DNA from: Albirhodobacter sp048262715
GTDB taxonomy: Bacteria > Pseudomonadota > Alphaproteobacteria > Rhodobacterales > Rhodobacteraceae
Direction of reading: 5' to 3'
Assembly (NCBI GenBank): GCA_048262715.1
Contig: JBLXEV010000003.1
Span: 1-64,000, forward strand
DNA: 64,000 bases
Positions 17,441-26,245 of this stretch are shown in pieces. The position numbers and the translations under genes are program-made. The first letter of the stretch is position 1. Every line of letters begins with the position of its first letter. The notes beneath the pieces are model-generated. The model worked only from the letters and a program-made list of their open reading frames with translations, was not told the origin of the DNA and did not search any database.

Positions 17441-18451
17441 ATGAACAAATTCTTGATGAGCACCGCTGCTCTTGCATTCGCATCGATCGCTGGCGCAGCT
17501 TCGGCAGAGACCGCCGCTTGCCTGATCACCAAAACCGATACCAACCCGTTCTTCGTGAAAATGAAGGAAGGTGCCTCCGCAAAAGCCGCTGAGCTCGGGA
17601 TCGACCTGAACACCTACGCAGGCAAACTTGATGGCGATGTCGAAACCCAGATCGCCGCTGTTGAGAGCTGCATCGCGGCAGGCGCGAAGGGCATCTTGAT
17701 CACCCCATCCGACAGCCGCGCGCTTGCGCCCGTCGTCGGCCAAGCCCGCGAAGCAGGTGTTCTGGTGATCGCGCTCGACACCCCGTTCGAGCCAGTTGAC
17801 GCCGCCGATGCGACCTTCGCGACCGATAACTTCCTCGCGGGCGACCTGATCGGCCAATGGGCGGCAGCGACGATGGGCGATACCTCGGGCGCGAAAATCG
17901 CGCTGCTCGATCTGAACCCGTCGCAAATCTCGGTCGACTACCTGCGCGACAACGGCTTCCTCAAAGGCTTCGGCGTGGACATCAAAGACCCCAAGAAAAT
18001 GGGCGACGAAGATGATGCGCGGATCGTTGGCAACGATGTGACCAACGGCAATGAAGAAGGCGGCCGCACCGCGATGGAAAACCTGCTGCAAAAAGACAGC
18101 GGCGTGAACGTGGTCTACACGATCAACGAACCCGCAGCGGCAGGCGCCTATGAGGCGCTCAAAGCAGCCGGTCTCGAAGATCAGGCGCTGATCGTATCGG
18201 TCGATGGCGGTTGCCCCGGCGTGCAGAACGTCAAGGAGGGCGTGATTGGCGCGACCTCGATGCAATTCCCGCTGCTGATGGCGTCGATGGGGATCGAAGC
18301 GATCAAGACCTTTGCGGACACCGGCGAAAAGCCGATGGCGACCGATGGCCTCGATTTCACCAACACCGGCGTCGAGCTGGTCACGGATAAACCTGTTGAG
18401 GGCATCCCGTCGATCACTTCGGAAGAAGCTTTGAAGAAGTGCTGGGGCTAA
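17441..18451 (+). CDS. frcB: Fructose-type sugar ABC transporter, periplasmic binding protein
   Basis: 336 residues with a Sec signal peptide (MNKFLMSTAALAFASIAGAASA). The mature protein starts ETAACLITKTDTNPFFVKMKEGA, strongly like FrcB, and continues with GILITPSDSRALAPVV and the sugar-binding IALDTPFEP. This family binds fructose, mannose or ribose. GGGAGG lies seven bases before the ATG. A strong hairpin after the gene separates it from the permease gene, a usual way of making more binding protein than membrane components. Confidence 0.9.
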   Translation: MNKFLMSTAALAFASIAGAASAETAACLITKTDTNPFFVKMKEGASAKAAELGIDLNTYAGKLDGDVETQIAAVESCIAAGAKGILITPSDSRALAPVVGQAREAGVLVIALDTPFEPVDAADATFATDNFLAGDLIGQWAAATMGDTSGAKIALLDLNPSQISVDYLRDNGFLKGFGVDIKDPKKMGDEDDARIVGNDVTNGNEEGGRTAMENLLQKDSGVNVVYTINEPAAAGAYEALKAAGLEDQALIVSVDGGCPGVQNVKEGVIGATSMQFPLLMASMGIEAIKTFADTGEKPMATDGLDFTNTGVELVTDKPVEGIPSITSEEALKKCWG

Positions 18452-18470
18452 GCCTAGGCTAAAAGATAGG

Positions 18471-18497
18471 GGGAGGTGGCCCTGCCACCTCCCTTTG
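18471..18497 (+). terminator. Intercistronic hairpin between frcB and frcC
   Basis: GGGAGGTGGC and GCCACCTCCC form a perfect ten-pair stem with a three-base loop, then TTTGCATT. It can act as a partial terminator or protect the 3' end of frcB mRNA. Confidence 0.75.
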
Positions 18498-18571
18498 CAT
18501 TCCGCCCAAGTGCTTGCTGCGGCAATTTCGCTTCGCACCAACGCTCTGGGCCATGATCTCAGGAACCTCAG

Positions 18572-19648
18572 ATGAGCGAGACACCTCCGGCCCAAAAGGG
18601 TCAAGATTTCGAACAAGTTCTTGGGGCCAGCGATACCCGTGTCGCAGCCTTCGAGCATCGCAAAGCGCCGATTGAGCGGCTGCAGCATCTGCTACATGGC
18701 AATCCGACCTTGGTGCCGATCATCGTGCTGGTCGCGGCGATTGCGATCTTTGGTGTGATCGCGGGCGGCAAGTTCTTCTCCGCCTTCAACCTGTCGCTCA
18801 TCATGCAACAGGTGTCGATCATCGGGATGCTGGCCGCGGCGCAATCGCTGATCGTGCTGACCTCGGGGATTGATCTCTCGGTCGCGGCGATCATGGTGCT
18901 GATGGCGGTGATCTCTGGCAATCTGGGCGTCTATATGGGCCTGCCCGCCCCGCTCGCGCTACTGGTCTCCTTCATCGGCGGCACGGGTGCGGGCTTCTTC
19001 AACGGCATCCTCGTGACCCGCGTTAAACTGCCGCCCTTCATCACGACGCTGGGCACATGGTCGATCTTCTACGCGCTCACCCTTTACCTCTCAGGCGCGC
19101 AATCCATCCGCTCGCAAGATATTGACGCCAATGCGCCGCTGCTGAAATTCTTCGGCCATAGCATCAAGATCGGTGGGGCGAATATCACCTACGGCTCGAT
19201 CCTGATGATCGTCGTTTTCGCCGTGCTTTGGTATATGCTCAACAAGACGCCTTGGGGCCGCCATGTCTACGCCGTGGGCGATGACAAGGAAGCCGCAGAG
19301 CTCGCAGGCATCCGGGCGGATCGCACGCTTCTCTCCGTCTATATGCTGGCAGGGTTCATCTGCTCCGTCGCGGCTTGGGCCTCGATTGGCCGCGTCGGCT
19401 CGATCTCGCCACAGGCCTTCTATGACGGCAACCTGCAATCCATCACCGCTGTCGTGATCGGCGGGATCTCCCTCTTCGGCGGGCGCGGCTCGATCATGGG
19501 GGCACTGTTCGGCGCGCTGATCGTGGGCGTGTTCCAATCGGGCCTGCGTCTGGCGGGCGTCGACGTGCTCTGGCAGGTCTTCGCAATCGGCTGGCTCATC
19601 ATTCTCGCGGTCGCCATCGACCAATGGATCAGAAAGGTTTCGGCATGA
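18572..19648 (+). CDS. frcC: Fructose-type sugar ABC transporter, permease
   Basis: 358 residues, branched-chain/ribose-type permease with about eight to ten membrane segments. After a soluble N-terminal 45 residues the core carries QSLIVLTSGIDLSVAAIM, the family's signature loop, and the C-terminal GISLFGGRGSIMGALFGALIVG coupling region. Its stop overlaps the frcA start by four bases. It forms the membrane channel for the sugar bound by FrcB. Confidence 0.92.
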   Translation: MSETPPAQKGQDFEQVLGASDTRVAAFEHRKAPIERLQHLLHGNPTLVPIIVLVAAIAIFGVIAGGKFFSAFNLSLIMQQVSIIGMLAAAQSLIVLTSGIDLSVAAIMVLMAVISGNLGVYMGLPAPLALLVSFIGGTGAGFFNGILVTRVKLPPFITTLGTWSIFYALTLYLSGAQSIRSQDIDANAPLLKFFGHSIKIGGANITYGSILMIVVFAVLWYMLNKTPWGRHVYAVGDDKEAAELAGIRADRTLLSVYMLAGFICSVAAWASIGRVGSISPQAFYDGNLQSITAVVIGGISLFGGRGSIMGALFGALIVGVFQSGLRLAGVDVLWQVFAIGWLIILAVAIDQWIRKVSA

Positions 19649-20421
19649 CCCAACCCATTCTCACGGCACGCGGCCTGACCAAACGCTATGGCAAAGTCAC
19701 CGCGCTGGACCGCTGCGATTTCGATCTGATGCCGGGGGAGATCCTCGCGGTGATCGGCGATAACGGTGCGGGCAAATCCTCGCTGATCAAGGCGCTCTCG
19801 GGCGCGGTTCAGCCGGACGAGGGCGTGATCGAGCTGGAGGGCAAGCAGGTGCAATTCGCCTCGCCGCTTCATGCGCAGGATGCGGGGCTGGCGACGGTTT
19901 ACCAAACCCTCGCCCTCTCCCCTGCCCTCTCCATCGTGGACAATATGTTCATGGGCCGCGAATTGCTGAAGCCCGGCATCATGGGCTCGGTGTTCCGCGC
20001 GCTCGACCACGACAAAATGCGCGAGTTTGCTCGGGCAAAACTCTCCGAGCTGGGCCTGATGACGATCCAGAACATCGATCAACAGGTCGAGACGCTTTCG
20101 GGCGGCCAACGCCAAGGCGTGGCTGTGGCCCGCGCGGCGGCCTTCGGCTCCAAGGTCATCATCCTTGATGAGCCAACAGCGGCGCTCGGGGTGAAGGAAT
20201 CCCGCCGCGTGCTGGAACTGATCCAAGACGTGCGCTCGCGCGGGGTGTCGATCATCCTGATCTCGCACAATATGCCGCATGTGTTCGAGATCGCCGACCG
20301 GATCCATATCCACCGCCTCGGCAAACGCCTCTGCGTCATCGACCCTAAGCAATATACGATGTCCGATGCCGTGGCCTTCATGACGGGCGCAAAAGAACCC
20401 GCTGAGGCTGTCGCCGCGTAA
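19645..20421 (+). CDS. frcA: Fructose-type sugar ABC transporter, ATPase
   Basis: 258 residues from ATG 19645, which overlaps the frcC stop (ATGA). Walker A is GDNGAGKSS, the signature motif LSGGQRQGVAVARA, Walker B VIILDEPTAAL, and the switch His is in LISHNMPHV. A single nucleotide-binding domain, unlike the double RbsA/XylG type, as expected for FrcA. No sugar kinase gene follows; a terminator comes 28 bases after the stop. Confidence 0.92.
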   Translation: MTQPILTARGLTKRYGKVTALDRCDFDLMPGEILAVIGDNGAGKSSLIKALSGAVQPDEGVIELEGKQVQFASPLHAQDAGLATVYQTLALSPALSIVDNMFMGRELLKPGIMGSVFRALDHDKMREFARAKLSELGLMTIQNIDQQVETLSGGQRQGVAVARAAAFGSKVIILDEPTAALGVKESRRVLELIQDVRSRGVSIILISHNMPHVFEIADRIHIHRLGKRLCVIDPKQYTMSDAVAFMTGAKEPAEAVAA

Positions 20422-20448
20422 TCCGCAGCGGTCAGCTATACCGAACTC

Positions 20449-20479
20449 AAAGGGGGCCTTCGCGGCCCCCTTATTTTAT
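20449..20479 (+). terminator. Terminator of frcBCA
   Basis: GGGGGCC-TTCGC-GGCCCCC (20452-20470) followed by TTATTTTAT. A clear rho-independent terminator ending the transporter operon. Confidence 0.9.
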
Positions 20480-20524
20480 CGGGGCGGACCCTATGCCCGC
20501 AGGCACATAGTCAAACCAAATCGG

Positions 20525-21142
20525 TCACGTCAAAGGCGTCATCACCGCTTTGCGGTAGGCAGGGCGATCCGTAAGCCGCGCATACCAGCCCTCAAGATGT
20601 GGGAGGCTCGGGCGTTCAATCGGCAGCGAGAACCACGCATAGGCAATGCATCCCAACGGAATATCGCCAATGCCGAAAGCCTCGCCCGAAAGCCAAGGCG
20701 TCTCGGCCAGTGCCGCATCCGCCATCGTCATCAGCCGCGTGCAATCTTCCGCACCGCGCGCGATGGCGGCTGTGTCGCGGGCTTCGGGCGCCACGCGCAC
20801 GAGGTTCCAAAACACATCCCGAAACGGCGCCGCGAAGGAGAACGAGGCCCAATCCATCCACTTATCGCCCATCGCCCAGAGGCCGGGATCGCTCGGCGCG
20901 AAGGGCTCTGCCCCGTAGCGCCGCGCGAGATAGCGCACAATCGCGTTCGATTCCCACATGACCAGATCGCCATCTTCAAGGCAGGGCACCAGCCCATTCG
21001 GGTTCAGCGCTTTATAGGCCGGCGAGGCGACAAGGCCAAAGGCGCCGCCAGCAGGGATATGCTCATAGGTGAGGCCGAGTTCTTCGGCGCACCACAGAAC
21101 TTTTCGAACATTGGTCGAGTTTTCGCGGCCCCAGATTTTCAT
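20525..21142 (-). CDS. Glutathione S-transferase
   Basis: 205 residues from ATG 21142; the frame extends 26 residues upstream without support. The N-terminal thioredoxin-like domain reads MKIWGRENSTNVRKVLWCAEE with the candidate Ser/Thr-Asn active site around residues 9-11, then NPNGLVPCLED and WESNAIVRYLA, the glutathione-binding motif. The C-terminal helical domain has FGIGDIPLGCIAYAW, the usual N-capping box. Substrate unknown. Confidence 0.92.
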   Translation of the reverse strand: MKIWGRENSTNVRKVLWCAEELGLTYEHIPAGGAFGLVASPAYKALNPNGLVPCLEDGDLVMWESNAIVRYLARRYGAEPFAPSDPGLWAMGDKWMDWASFSFAAPFRDVFWNLVRVAPEARDTAAIARGAEDCTRLMTMADAALAETPWLSGEAFGIGDIPLGCIAYAWFSLPIERPSLPHLEGWYARLTDRPAYRKAVMTPLT

Positions 21143-21235
21143 GAATAGCGCCCTTTTCTGCTGTGACCTCTCAAGGCCTAAGAGGAAATCACCCCCGCCG
21201 CAACCGGCACGCCGCAGCATCCAGCGCGATGGGCA

Positions 21236-21772
21236 CTAGCTGCGCAGCCCCGTTTCCTCCAACATCCCGCGCCGCTTGGCCTCGTAGTAATAGCCCTTCG
21301 CATACCAGCTGATCGCCCGATCTTCCGAGCCATGCGACAAAAGCCACGCGCCGCGCAGGTATTTCACCGCGTATTTAAGATGGATGTCAGGGTTCAAAAG
21401 CTCACTCGCAGGACCGCGATGGCCCATGGTGCGCGCGGTTTGCGGCATGATCTGCATCAGGCCGTAATAGGGCCCGTTGCGCGCGTCCGTGCGGTAATGG
21501 CTCTCGCGCTGAATGGAGCGATGCACAAGGCTGCGCGGCACCTCGTAGTGATCGGCCCATTTGTTGATCAACATCCGCAGCTCGGGCGTCTCATTGGTGT
21601 GTAGAGGCGGGTTTTGCGGGCCGTGACCGCCCAATGCGCTATCGCCGCCACCACCGCAGCCCGCCAAAATCGTAAGCCCCCCAAGCGCGAGCCCAAGAAC
21701 GTATCTACGTGACGGCGCGGCAGGCGTATCCGCCATGGGATTCGGGCTGCGAGAAAATCGGGGGATGTGCAT
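21236..21772 (-). CDS. Lytic transglycosylase (SLT domain), predicted lipoprotein
   Basis: 178 residues. A twin-Arg-like RR followed by YVLGLALGGLTILAGC gives a lipobox, so the protein should be anchored to the outer membrane. The SLT domain has the catalytic Glu in HRSIQRESHYR, then GPYYGLMQIMPQTARTMG and LLNPDIHLKYAVKYLRG. It cleaves the glycan strand of peptidoglycan with 1,6-anhydro products. The ATG at 21772 has AGGAG seven bases upstream and is preferred over an internal Met. Confidence 0.9.
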   Translation of the reverse strand: MHIPRFSRSPNPMADTPAAPSRRYVLGLALGGLTILAGCGGGGDSALGGHGPQNPPLHTNETPELRMLINKWADHYEVPRSLVHRSIQRESHYRTDARNGPYYGLMQIMPQTARTMGHRGPASELLNPDIHLKYAVKYLRGAWLLSHGSEDRAISWYAKGYYYEAKRRGMLEETGLRS

Positions 21773-21887
21773 GGCGCGCTCCTGCGGTTTTACCCCTGAT
21801 AGCGGGCGGATGCCGATCGGGGAAGTATGGCGTGGTGACGGGCGGCGGTGTGCCCCAGCCCTGCGCGGGTTCCCGCCGAAAGGACAT

Positions 21888-21924
21888 GCCTCCGGCGGGG
21901 ATATTTTAGCTCTGTGGAAACGGG
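21888..21924 (+). repeat. Dispersed intergenic repeat, copy 1
   Basis: A 37-base element starting GCCTCCGGCGGGGATATTTT and ending TGGAAACGGG. Copy 2 lies at 46739-46775 on the minus strand and matches at 33 of 37 positions. It sits between the lytic transglycosylase and hemC genes, opposite to both. Similar elements occur at gene ends in related genomes as far as I recall; function unknown. Confidence 0.7.
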
Positions 21925-21940
21925 CAACGCGCCCTCTGGC

Positions 21941-22882
21941 TTAGCGGTGGGTGAAGAACCCCTCGCCCGCCTGCGCCAACAACTCCCGCGCGAGATCTTC
22001 GCCCAAGACGCCCCCTTGGGCGATCTGGCCGCGACGCTCGCCCGCATAGGCGACCGACCCATCCGTCGCCAGAATCTGACCGCGCAGCCAGACCTGCGTG
22101 CCGTCCAATATCGCCAGCGCGGCAATCGGCGTCTCGCAAGAGCCATCCAACTCCGCCAAGAACGCGCGCTCGGCCATCAGCCGGTTAGAGGTCGGCACGT
22201 CCTGGATCGCCGCGAGCAAGAGCGCTGCGCGCACATCATCCGCGCGCCGCTCGATCCCGATTGCGCCTTGCGCCACCGCGGGAAGCATCTCGGTGACCTC
22301 AATCGCGGAGCGCGCCACTTCGGGGCGGCCCAAACGGTTCAGCCCCGCCATCGCGAGGAAGGTCGCATCCGCCACCCCATCTGCGAGTTTTTGCAGGCGG
22401 GTTTGCACATTGCCCCGAAATTCGACGATTTTCAGATCGGGGCGCACATGCGCCACCTGCGCGCGGCGGCGCAGGCTCGAGGTGCCAACCACGGCGCCCG
22501 CGGGCAGATCACTCAGCCGCTCGTATTTTTCCGAGACGAAAGCATCGCGCGGATCCTCGCGTGGCAAGAAGCAATCAAGCGCGAGCCCCTGCGGTTGGAT
22601 CGTCGGCATATCCTTCATCGAATGCACCGCGATATCGATCTCGCCGGAGAGCATCGCCTCTTCGATCTCGCGGGTGAACAAGCCCTTGCCGCCGATTTCC
22701 TTGAGCGGGCGATCCAGAACGCGGTCACCCGTCGTTTTGATCACGACGATTTCCATCGACTCTTCAACCAGACCATGTTCGCGCATCAGGCGGGCGCGGG
22801 TCTCATAGGCCTGCGCGAGCGCCAGAGGCGAGCCGCGTGTGCCGATTTTCAGCGGGGATTGGGGCGTGGGCATGTGTTTCAT
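21941..22882 (-). CDS. hemC: Porphobilinogen deaminase (hydroxymethylbilane synthase)
   Basis: 313 residues. HemC polymerises four porphobilinogens to hydroxymethylbilane in heme and chlorophyll synthesis. Seen: KIGTRGSPLALAQA, KTTGDRVLDRPL, GKGLFTREIEEAML, IAVHSMKDMP, VVGTSSLRRRAQ, EFRGNVQTRL and the cofactor-attachment Cys in LDGSCETPIAAL (Cys 249). ATG 22882 or 22873 could be used. It is divergent from hemE, with which it shares a 96-base promoter region. Confidence 0.96.
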   Translation of the reverse strand: MKHMPTPQSPLKIGTRGSPLALAQAYETRARLMREHGLVEESMEIVVIKTTGDRVLDRPLKEIGGKGLFTREIEEAMLSGEIDIAVHSMKDMPTIQPQGLALDCFLPREDPRDAFVSEKYERLSDLPAGAVVGTSSLRRRAQVAHVRPDLKIVEFRGNVQTRLQKLADGVADATFLAMAGLNRLGRPEVARSAIEVTEMLPAVAQGAIGIERRADDVRAALLLAAIQDVPTSNRLMAERAFLAELDGSCETPIAALAILDGTQVWLRGQILATDGSVAYAGERRGQIAQGGVLGEDLARELLAQAGEGFFTHR

Positions 22883-22978
22883 ATGCCTTGATTAGCTGCG
22901 ACAACTGGCCCTTGCAAGCGCGAGTGGGTTGACATCGCGCCGCAGGCCGCGATGAAGGGGGGAATGAAGGAGATCCCG

Positions 22979-24010
22979 ATGACCGAGAAAACGATCCTGC
23001 GCGCGCTCAAGGGCGAGGTGCTGCCGACACCGCCGATTTGGATGATGCGTCAGGCGGGGCGCTACCTGCCGGAATACCGCGCCACACGGGCGCAGGCGGG
23101 GGATTTCCTGTCGCTCTGCTACAACCCCGAACTGGCCTGCGAAGTCACCTTGCAGCCGATCCGTCGCTACGGGTTCGATGCCGCGATCCTGTTCGCCGAT
23201 ATTTTGCTGATCCCGCAAGCCCTCGGCGCGGATCTGTGGTTTGTGACCGGTGAAGGCCCGCGCCTCTCCACGATCACCTCTGCCGAGGGCCTCAAGAAGC
23301 TCAAAGGCAAGGATGATATTCACAGCCATCTCGCGCCGGTCTATGAGACCGTGAAGCGCCTTGCAGAGGCCCTCCCCAAGGAGACGACGCTGATCGGCTT
23401 TGCGGGCGCGCCGTGGACGGTGGCGACCTATATGATCGCGGGCCAAGGCACCAAGGATCAGGGCCCTGCGCATCTCCTCAAAGCGCAGGACCGCGAGACG
23501 TTTAGCGCGCTGATTGACCTGATCACCGAGGCGACGATTGAATATCTCGCGATGCAGGTCGAGGCAGGGGCGGAAGTCGTCAAGCTCTTCGATAGCTGGG
23601 CAGGATCGCTGAAAGGCGCGGATTTCGATGATTTCGCGGTGCAGCCGACGATCAAGATCATCAAGGCCCTTAAGGCGCGGTATCCGAACCTGCCGATCAT
23701 CGCCTTCCCGCGTGAAGCCGGCGCGGGCTATGTGGGCTTTGCCAAGAAGACGGGCGCGGATTGCGTGGCCATCGACAATTCGATCTCCGCGCAATGGGCG
23801 GCGGCGAATGTGCAAAAAGATGGCTGCGTGCAGGGCAACCTCGATCCGCGCCATATGGTGACGGGCGGGGCGGCGCTGGTGGAGGCGACGCAGGAGGTGG
23901 TGCGCGCCTTCAAGAGCGGGCCGCATATCTTCAACCTCGGCCATGGCATCACACCCGATGCGGATCCCGAAAACGTGGCGCTGATGATCGAGACAGTGCG
24001 CAAGGGCTAA
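22979..24010 (+). CDS. hemE: Uroporphyrinogen decarboxylase
   Basis: 343 residues from ATG 22979, chosen because AAGGAG stands six bases upstream; the frame reaches back nine residues. HemE removes four acetate carboxyls to give coproporphyrinogen III. The N-terminal RQAGRYLPEYR is the substrate-binding signature, followed by ILFADILLIPQALG with its active-site Asp, GFAGAPWTVATYMI and FNLGHGITPDADPENV. A clean terminator follows. Confidence 0.97.
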   Translation: MTEKTILRALKGEVLPTPPIWMMRQAGRYLPEYRATRAQAGDFLSLCYNPELACEVTLQPIRRYGFDAAILFADILLIPQALGADLWFVTGEGPRLSTITSAEGLKKLKGKDDIHSHLAPVYETVKRLAEALPKETTLIGFAGAPWTVATYMIAGQGTKDQGPAHLLKAQDRETFSALIDLITEATIEYLAMQVEAGAEVVKLFDSWAGSLKGADFDDFAVQPTIKIIKALKARYPNLPIIAFPREAGAGYVGFAKKTGADCVAIDNSISAQWAAANVQKDGCVQGNLDPRHMVTGGAALVEATQEVVRAFKSGPHIFNLGHGITPDADPENVALMIETVRKG

Positions 24011-24050
24011 GCCGCGCGCCTGCGCTCCAAAGCGCCACAGTCACAGATGA

Positions 24051-24079
24051 AAAAGGGGGCCGAGAGGCCCCCTTTTTTT
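24051..24079. terminator. Bidirectional terminator between hemE and the helicase gene
   Basis: GGGGGCC-GAGA-GGCCCCC followed by seven T on the plus strand and preceded by AAAA, so it can stop both the hemE transcript and the convergent helicase transcript. Confidence 0.92.
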
Positions 24080-24115
24080 GGATCGTTAAGTCAGCCGCCC
24101 GAAGGCGGCCGGGGC

Positions 24116-26179
24116 TTATGCCCAGCCCTTCGGCTTAGTCTTTGCACCCGGCTTGCCGTATTTGGCAGGCTTGGCTCCAGCAGCAGGCGCGCCGTGGCCG
24201 CCTTTTTTCGCCCAAGGCTTGTCGCCGCCAGCGCCTGCGGGCTTGCCCGCCGGTTTCGGCTTGCCTGCATAGGCTGGCTTGTCGCCGTAAGCCGGTTTCG
24301 GTTTATCGCCATAGTCGCGTTTTGGCTTGTCACCGTAGGCGGGCTTGTCGCCGTAATCGCGTTTCGGCTTATCACCGTAAGCAGGCTTGTCGCCGTAATC
24401 ACGCTTCGGCTTGTCGCCGTAAGCAGGCTTGTCACCATAGTCGCGCTTCGGCTTATCACCGTAGGCAGGCTTGTCGCCGTAATCGCGCTTCGGCTTATCG
24501 CCAAAATCACGCTTCGGCTTCTTGTCATACCCGCCGCCAGCAGGCTTGCTATCCCAGCGCGCAGGCCGCGGGCTCGGGCCGTTCATGCCTTCGGGTTCAC
24601 CATCCAGCACTTCAACCTTGATACCGTCTTCCAGCTCTTTGCCAGCACCAATCCCCGCGAGGAATTTCGCCCGCGCGTCATCATGGATCTGTGCGAATGT
24701 ATGCTCTTCAAAGATCCGGATCGCGCCAATGTCGCGGCGCGACATATCGCCTGCGCGGCACAGCATCGGCAGCAGCCAACGCGGATCCGCACGGCCCGCA
24801 TGGCCAACGGAGAGCTTGACGAACAGGCTCGGGCCGAACTCGCGGCGCGGCTGCGGTGCGCCGTCCACATTGATCTGGTTCAGATCTTCCGGGGCCGAAC
24901 GCTGCGCAAGGAACTGACGCATCACGGCACCCGCAAGGGCTTCCGCGTCATAAGTCGAGAGCAGGCGCGCGACGAGCTCTTTCTCGTCCTCGGTCACCGG
25001 TTTCGTCAGCAGCGGATCGGAGAGCAAACGCTCCACGTCGCGAGTCGAGACCTCTTCCGCCGACGGGGCCGAGGCCCAGTTTGCGGTGATTTTTGCAAAG
25101 CCCAGCAGACGCTCGGCCTTTTTGCGCTCGCGCATCGGCACGATGATCGCCGAGACCCCTTTGGAGCCCGCGCGGCCTGTCCGGCCGGAGCGGTGCAACA
25201 GCGCTTCCTTGTTCACCGGAAGATCGGCATGGACCACGAGTTCCAACCCCGGAAGGTCGATCCCGCGGGCAGCAACGTCAGTCGCGATACACACACGCGC
25301 ACGGCCATCGCGCATCATCTGCAGGGCGCGCGAACGCTCGTCCTGCGACAATTCACCCGAAAGGGCCACAACCGAGAACCCACGGTTAAGGAAACGAGTG
25401 GTCAAATGCGTGACCATTGCACGAGTCGAGCAGAAGACGATCGCGGTGGGGGCTTCATAGAAGCGCAGCACGTTCACGATCGCATTTTCTTTATCCGCAT
25501 TATCGACCAGCAAAGCGCGGTATTCGATATCGGAGTGTTGGGTCTGTGCCGAAACGGTCGAGATCCGGTGCGCGTCTTTCTGGAATTCACCCGCCAGACG
25601 GGCGATATCTTTCGACACGGTTGCCGAGAACATCAGCGTACGGCGATCCGACGGGGCCGCCTCAAGGATAAACTCGAGGTCTTCTCGGAAGCCCAGATCC
25701 AGCATCTCATCGGCCTCATCGAGCACCGCCACGCGCAGCGCGGAGAGATCGAGCGCGCCACGGCGCATGTGATCGCAGATCCGGCCCGGCGTGCCGACAA
25801 CGATATGCGCACCGCGTTCCAGAGCGCGACGCTCAGCGCGCGCATCCATACCGCCAACAGCGCCAGCAATAACAGCGCCTGTCGGGCCGTAGAGCCACTG
25901 CAGCTCGCGTTGAACTTGCATCGCCAGCTCGCGCGTGGGCGCAATGATCAGGGCGCGCGGGATATCTGCGAAGGCGAAGGCTGCGCCCTCCAGCAGGTTC
26001 TCGGCCATGGCAAGGCCGAAGGCGACGGTTTTACCGGAGCCGGTTTGGGCAGAAACGAGAAGGTCCGCATTGGCAATCTCAGGATCGAGCACCGCCTCTT
26101 GCACCGGAGTCAGGCTCTCGTAGCCTTTGGCACGGATGCCGTCGGCGAGGGCCGGATGCACGCGGTCGAGATTGCTCAT
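24116..26179 (-). CDS. DEAD-box RNA helicase with DbpA-type RNA-binding domain and repetitive tail
   Basis: 687 residues from ATG 26179 (an upstream GTG adds four). Helicase motifs in order: Q-motif LTPVQEAVL, SAQTGSGKT, PTRELAMQVQ, VLDEADEML, MFSATV, IVFCSTRAM, ATDVAARGIDLPG and HRSGRTGRAG. A C-terminal DbpA/CsdA-like RNA-binding domain spans about 455-545. The last 134 residues are low-complexity, rich in Lys, Pro, Gly, Tyr and Asp, with four identical copies of KPKRDYGDKPAYGD. DeaD/CsdA-type helicases remodel structured RNA in ribosome assembly and cold adaptation. The tail probably binds RNA non-specifically. Confidence 0.93.
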   Translation of the reverse strand: MSNLDRVHPALADGIRAKGYESLTPVQEAVLDPEIANADLLVSAQTGSGKTVAFGLAMAENLLEGAAFAFADIPRALIIAPTRELAMQVQRELQWLYGPTGAVIAGAVGGMDARAERRALERGAHIVVGTPGRICDHMRRGALDLSALRVAVLDEADEMLDLGFREDLEFILEAAPSDRRTLMFSATVSKDIARLAGEFQKDAHRISTVSAQTQHSDIEYRALLVDNADKENAIVNVLRFYEAPTAIVFCSTRAMVTHLTTRFLNRGFSVVALSGELSQDERSRALQMMRDGRARVCIATDVAARGIDLPGLELVVHADLPVNKEALLHRSGRTGRAGSKGVSAIIVPMRERKKAERLLGFAKITANWASAPSAEEVSTRDVERLLSDPLLTKPVTEDEKELVARLLSTYDAEALAGAVMRQFLAQRSAPEDLNQINVDGAPQPRREFGPSLFVKLSVGHAGRADPRWLLPMLCRAGDMSRRDIGAIRIFEEHTFAQIHDDARAKFLAGIGAGKELEDGIKVEVLDGEPEGMNGPSPRPARWDSKPAGGGYDKKPKRDFGDKPKRDYGDKPAYGDKPKRDYGDKPAYGDKPKRDYGDKPAYGDKPKRDYGDKPAYGDKPKRDYGDKPKPAYGDKPAYAGKPKPAGKPAGAGGDKPWAKKGGHGAPAAGAKPAKYGKPGAKTKPKGWA
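24329..24496 (-). repeat. 42-bp tandem repeat inside the helicase gene
   Basis: Four head-to-tail units, each coding for KPKRDYGDKPAYGD, with silent differences between copies. Partial units flank it on both sides (24281-24520). Length variation between strains is likely. Confidence 0.9.
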
Positions 26180-26245
26180 GGGGGGTATCACTTTCGAATT
26201 TAAGGAAGCAGCCCCAATAGCGGTAAAAGCCCGCGCTGTATAGCC

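Noticed and set aside
24281..24520. Tandem repeats that could suggest a CRISPR array or VNTR outside a gene
   Set aside because: Period of 42 bases without spacers, fully inside the helicase frame, coding for a repeated peptide.
24047..26203. 718-residue open frame antisense to the DEAD-box helicase gene
   Set aside because: Long antisense frames are common in GC-rich DNA; the sequence is Arg/Leu/Val repeats mirrored from the helicase tail and has no domain.
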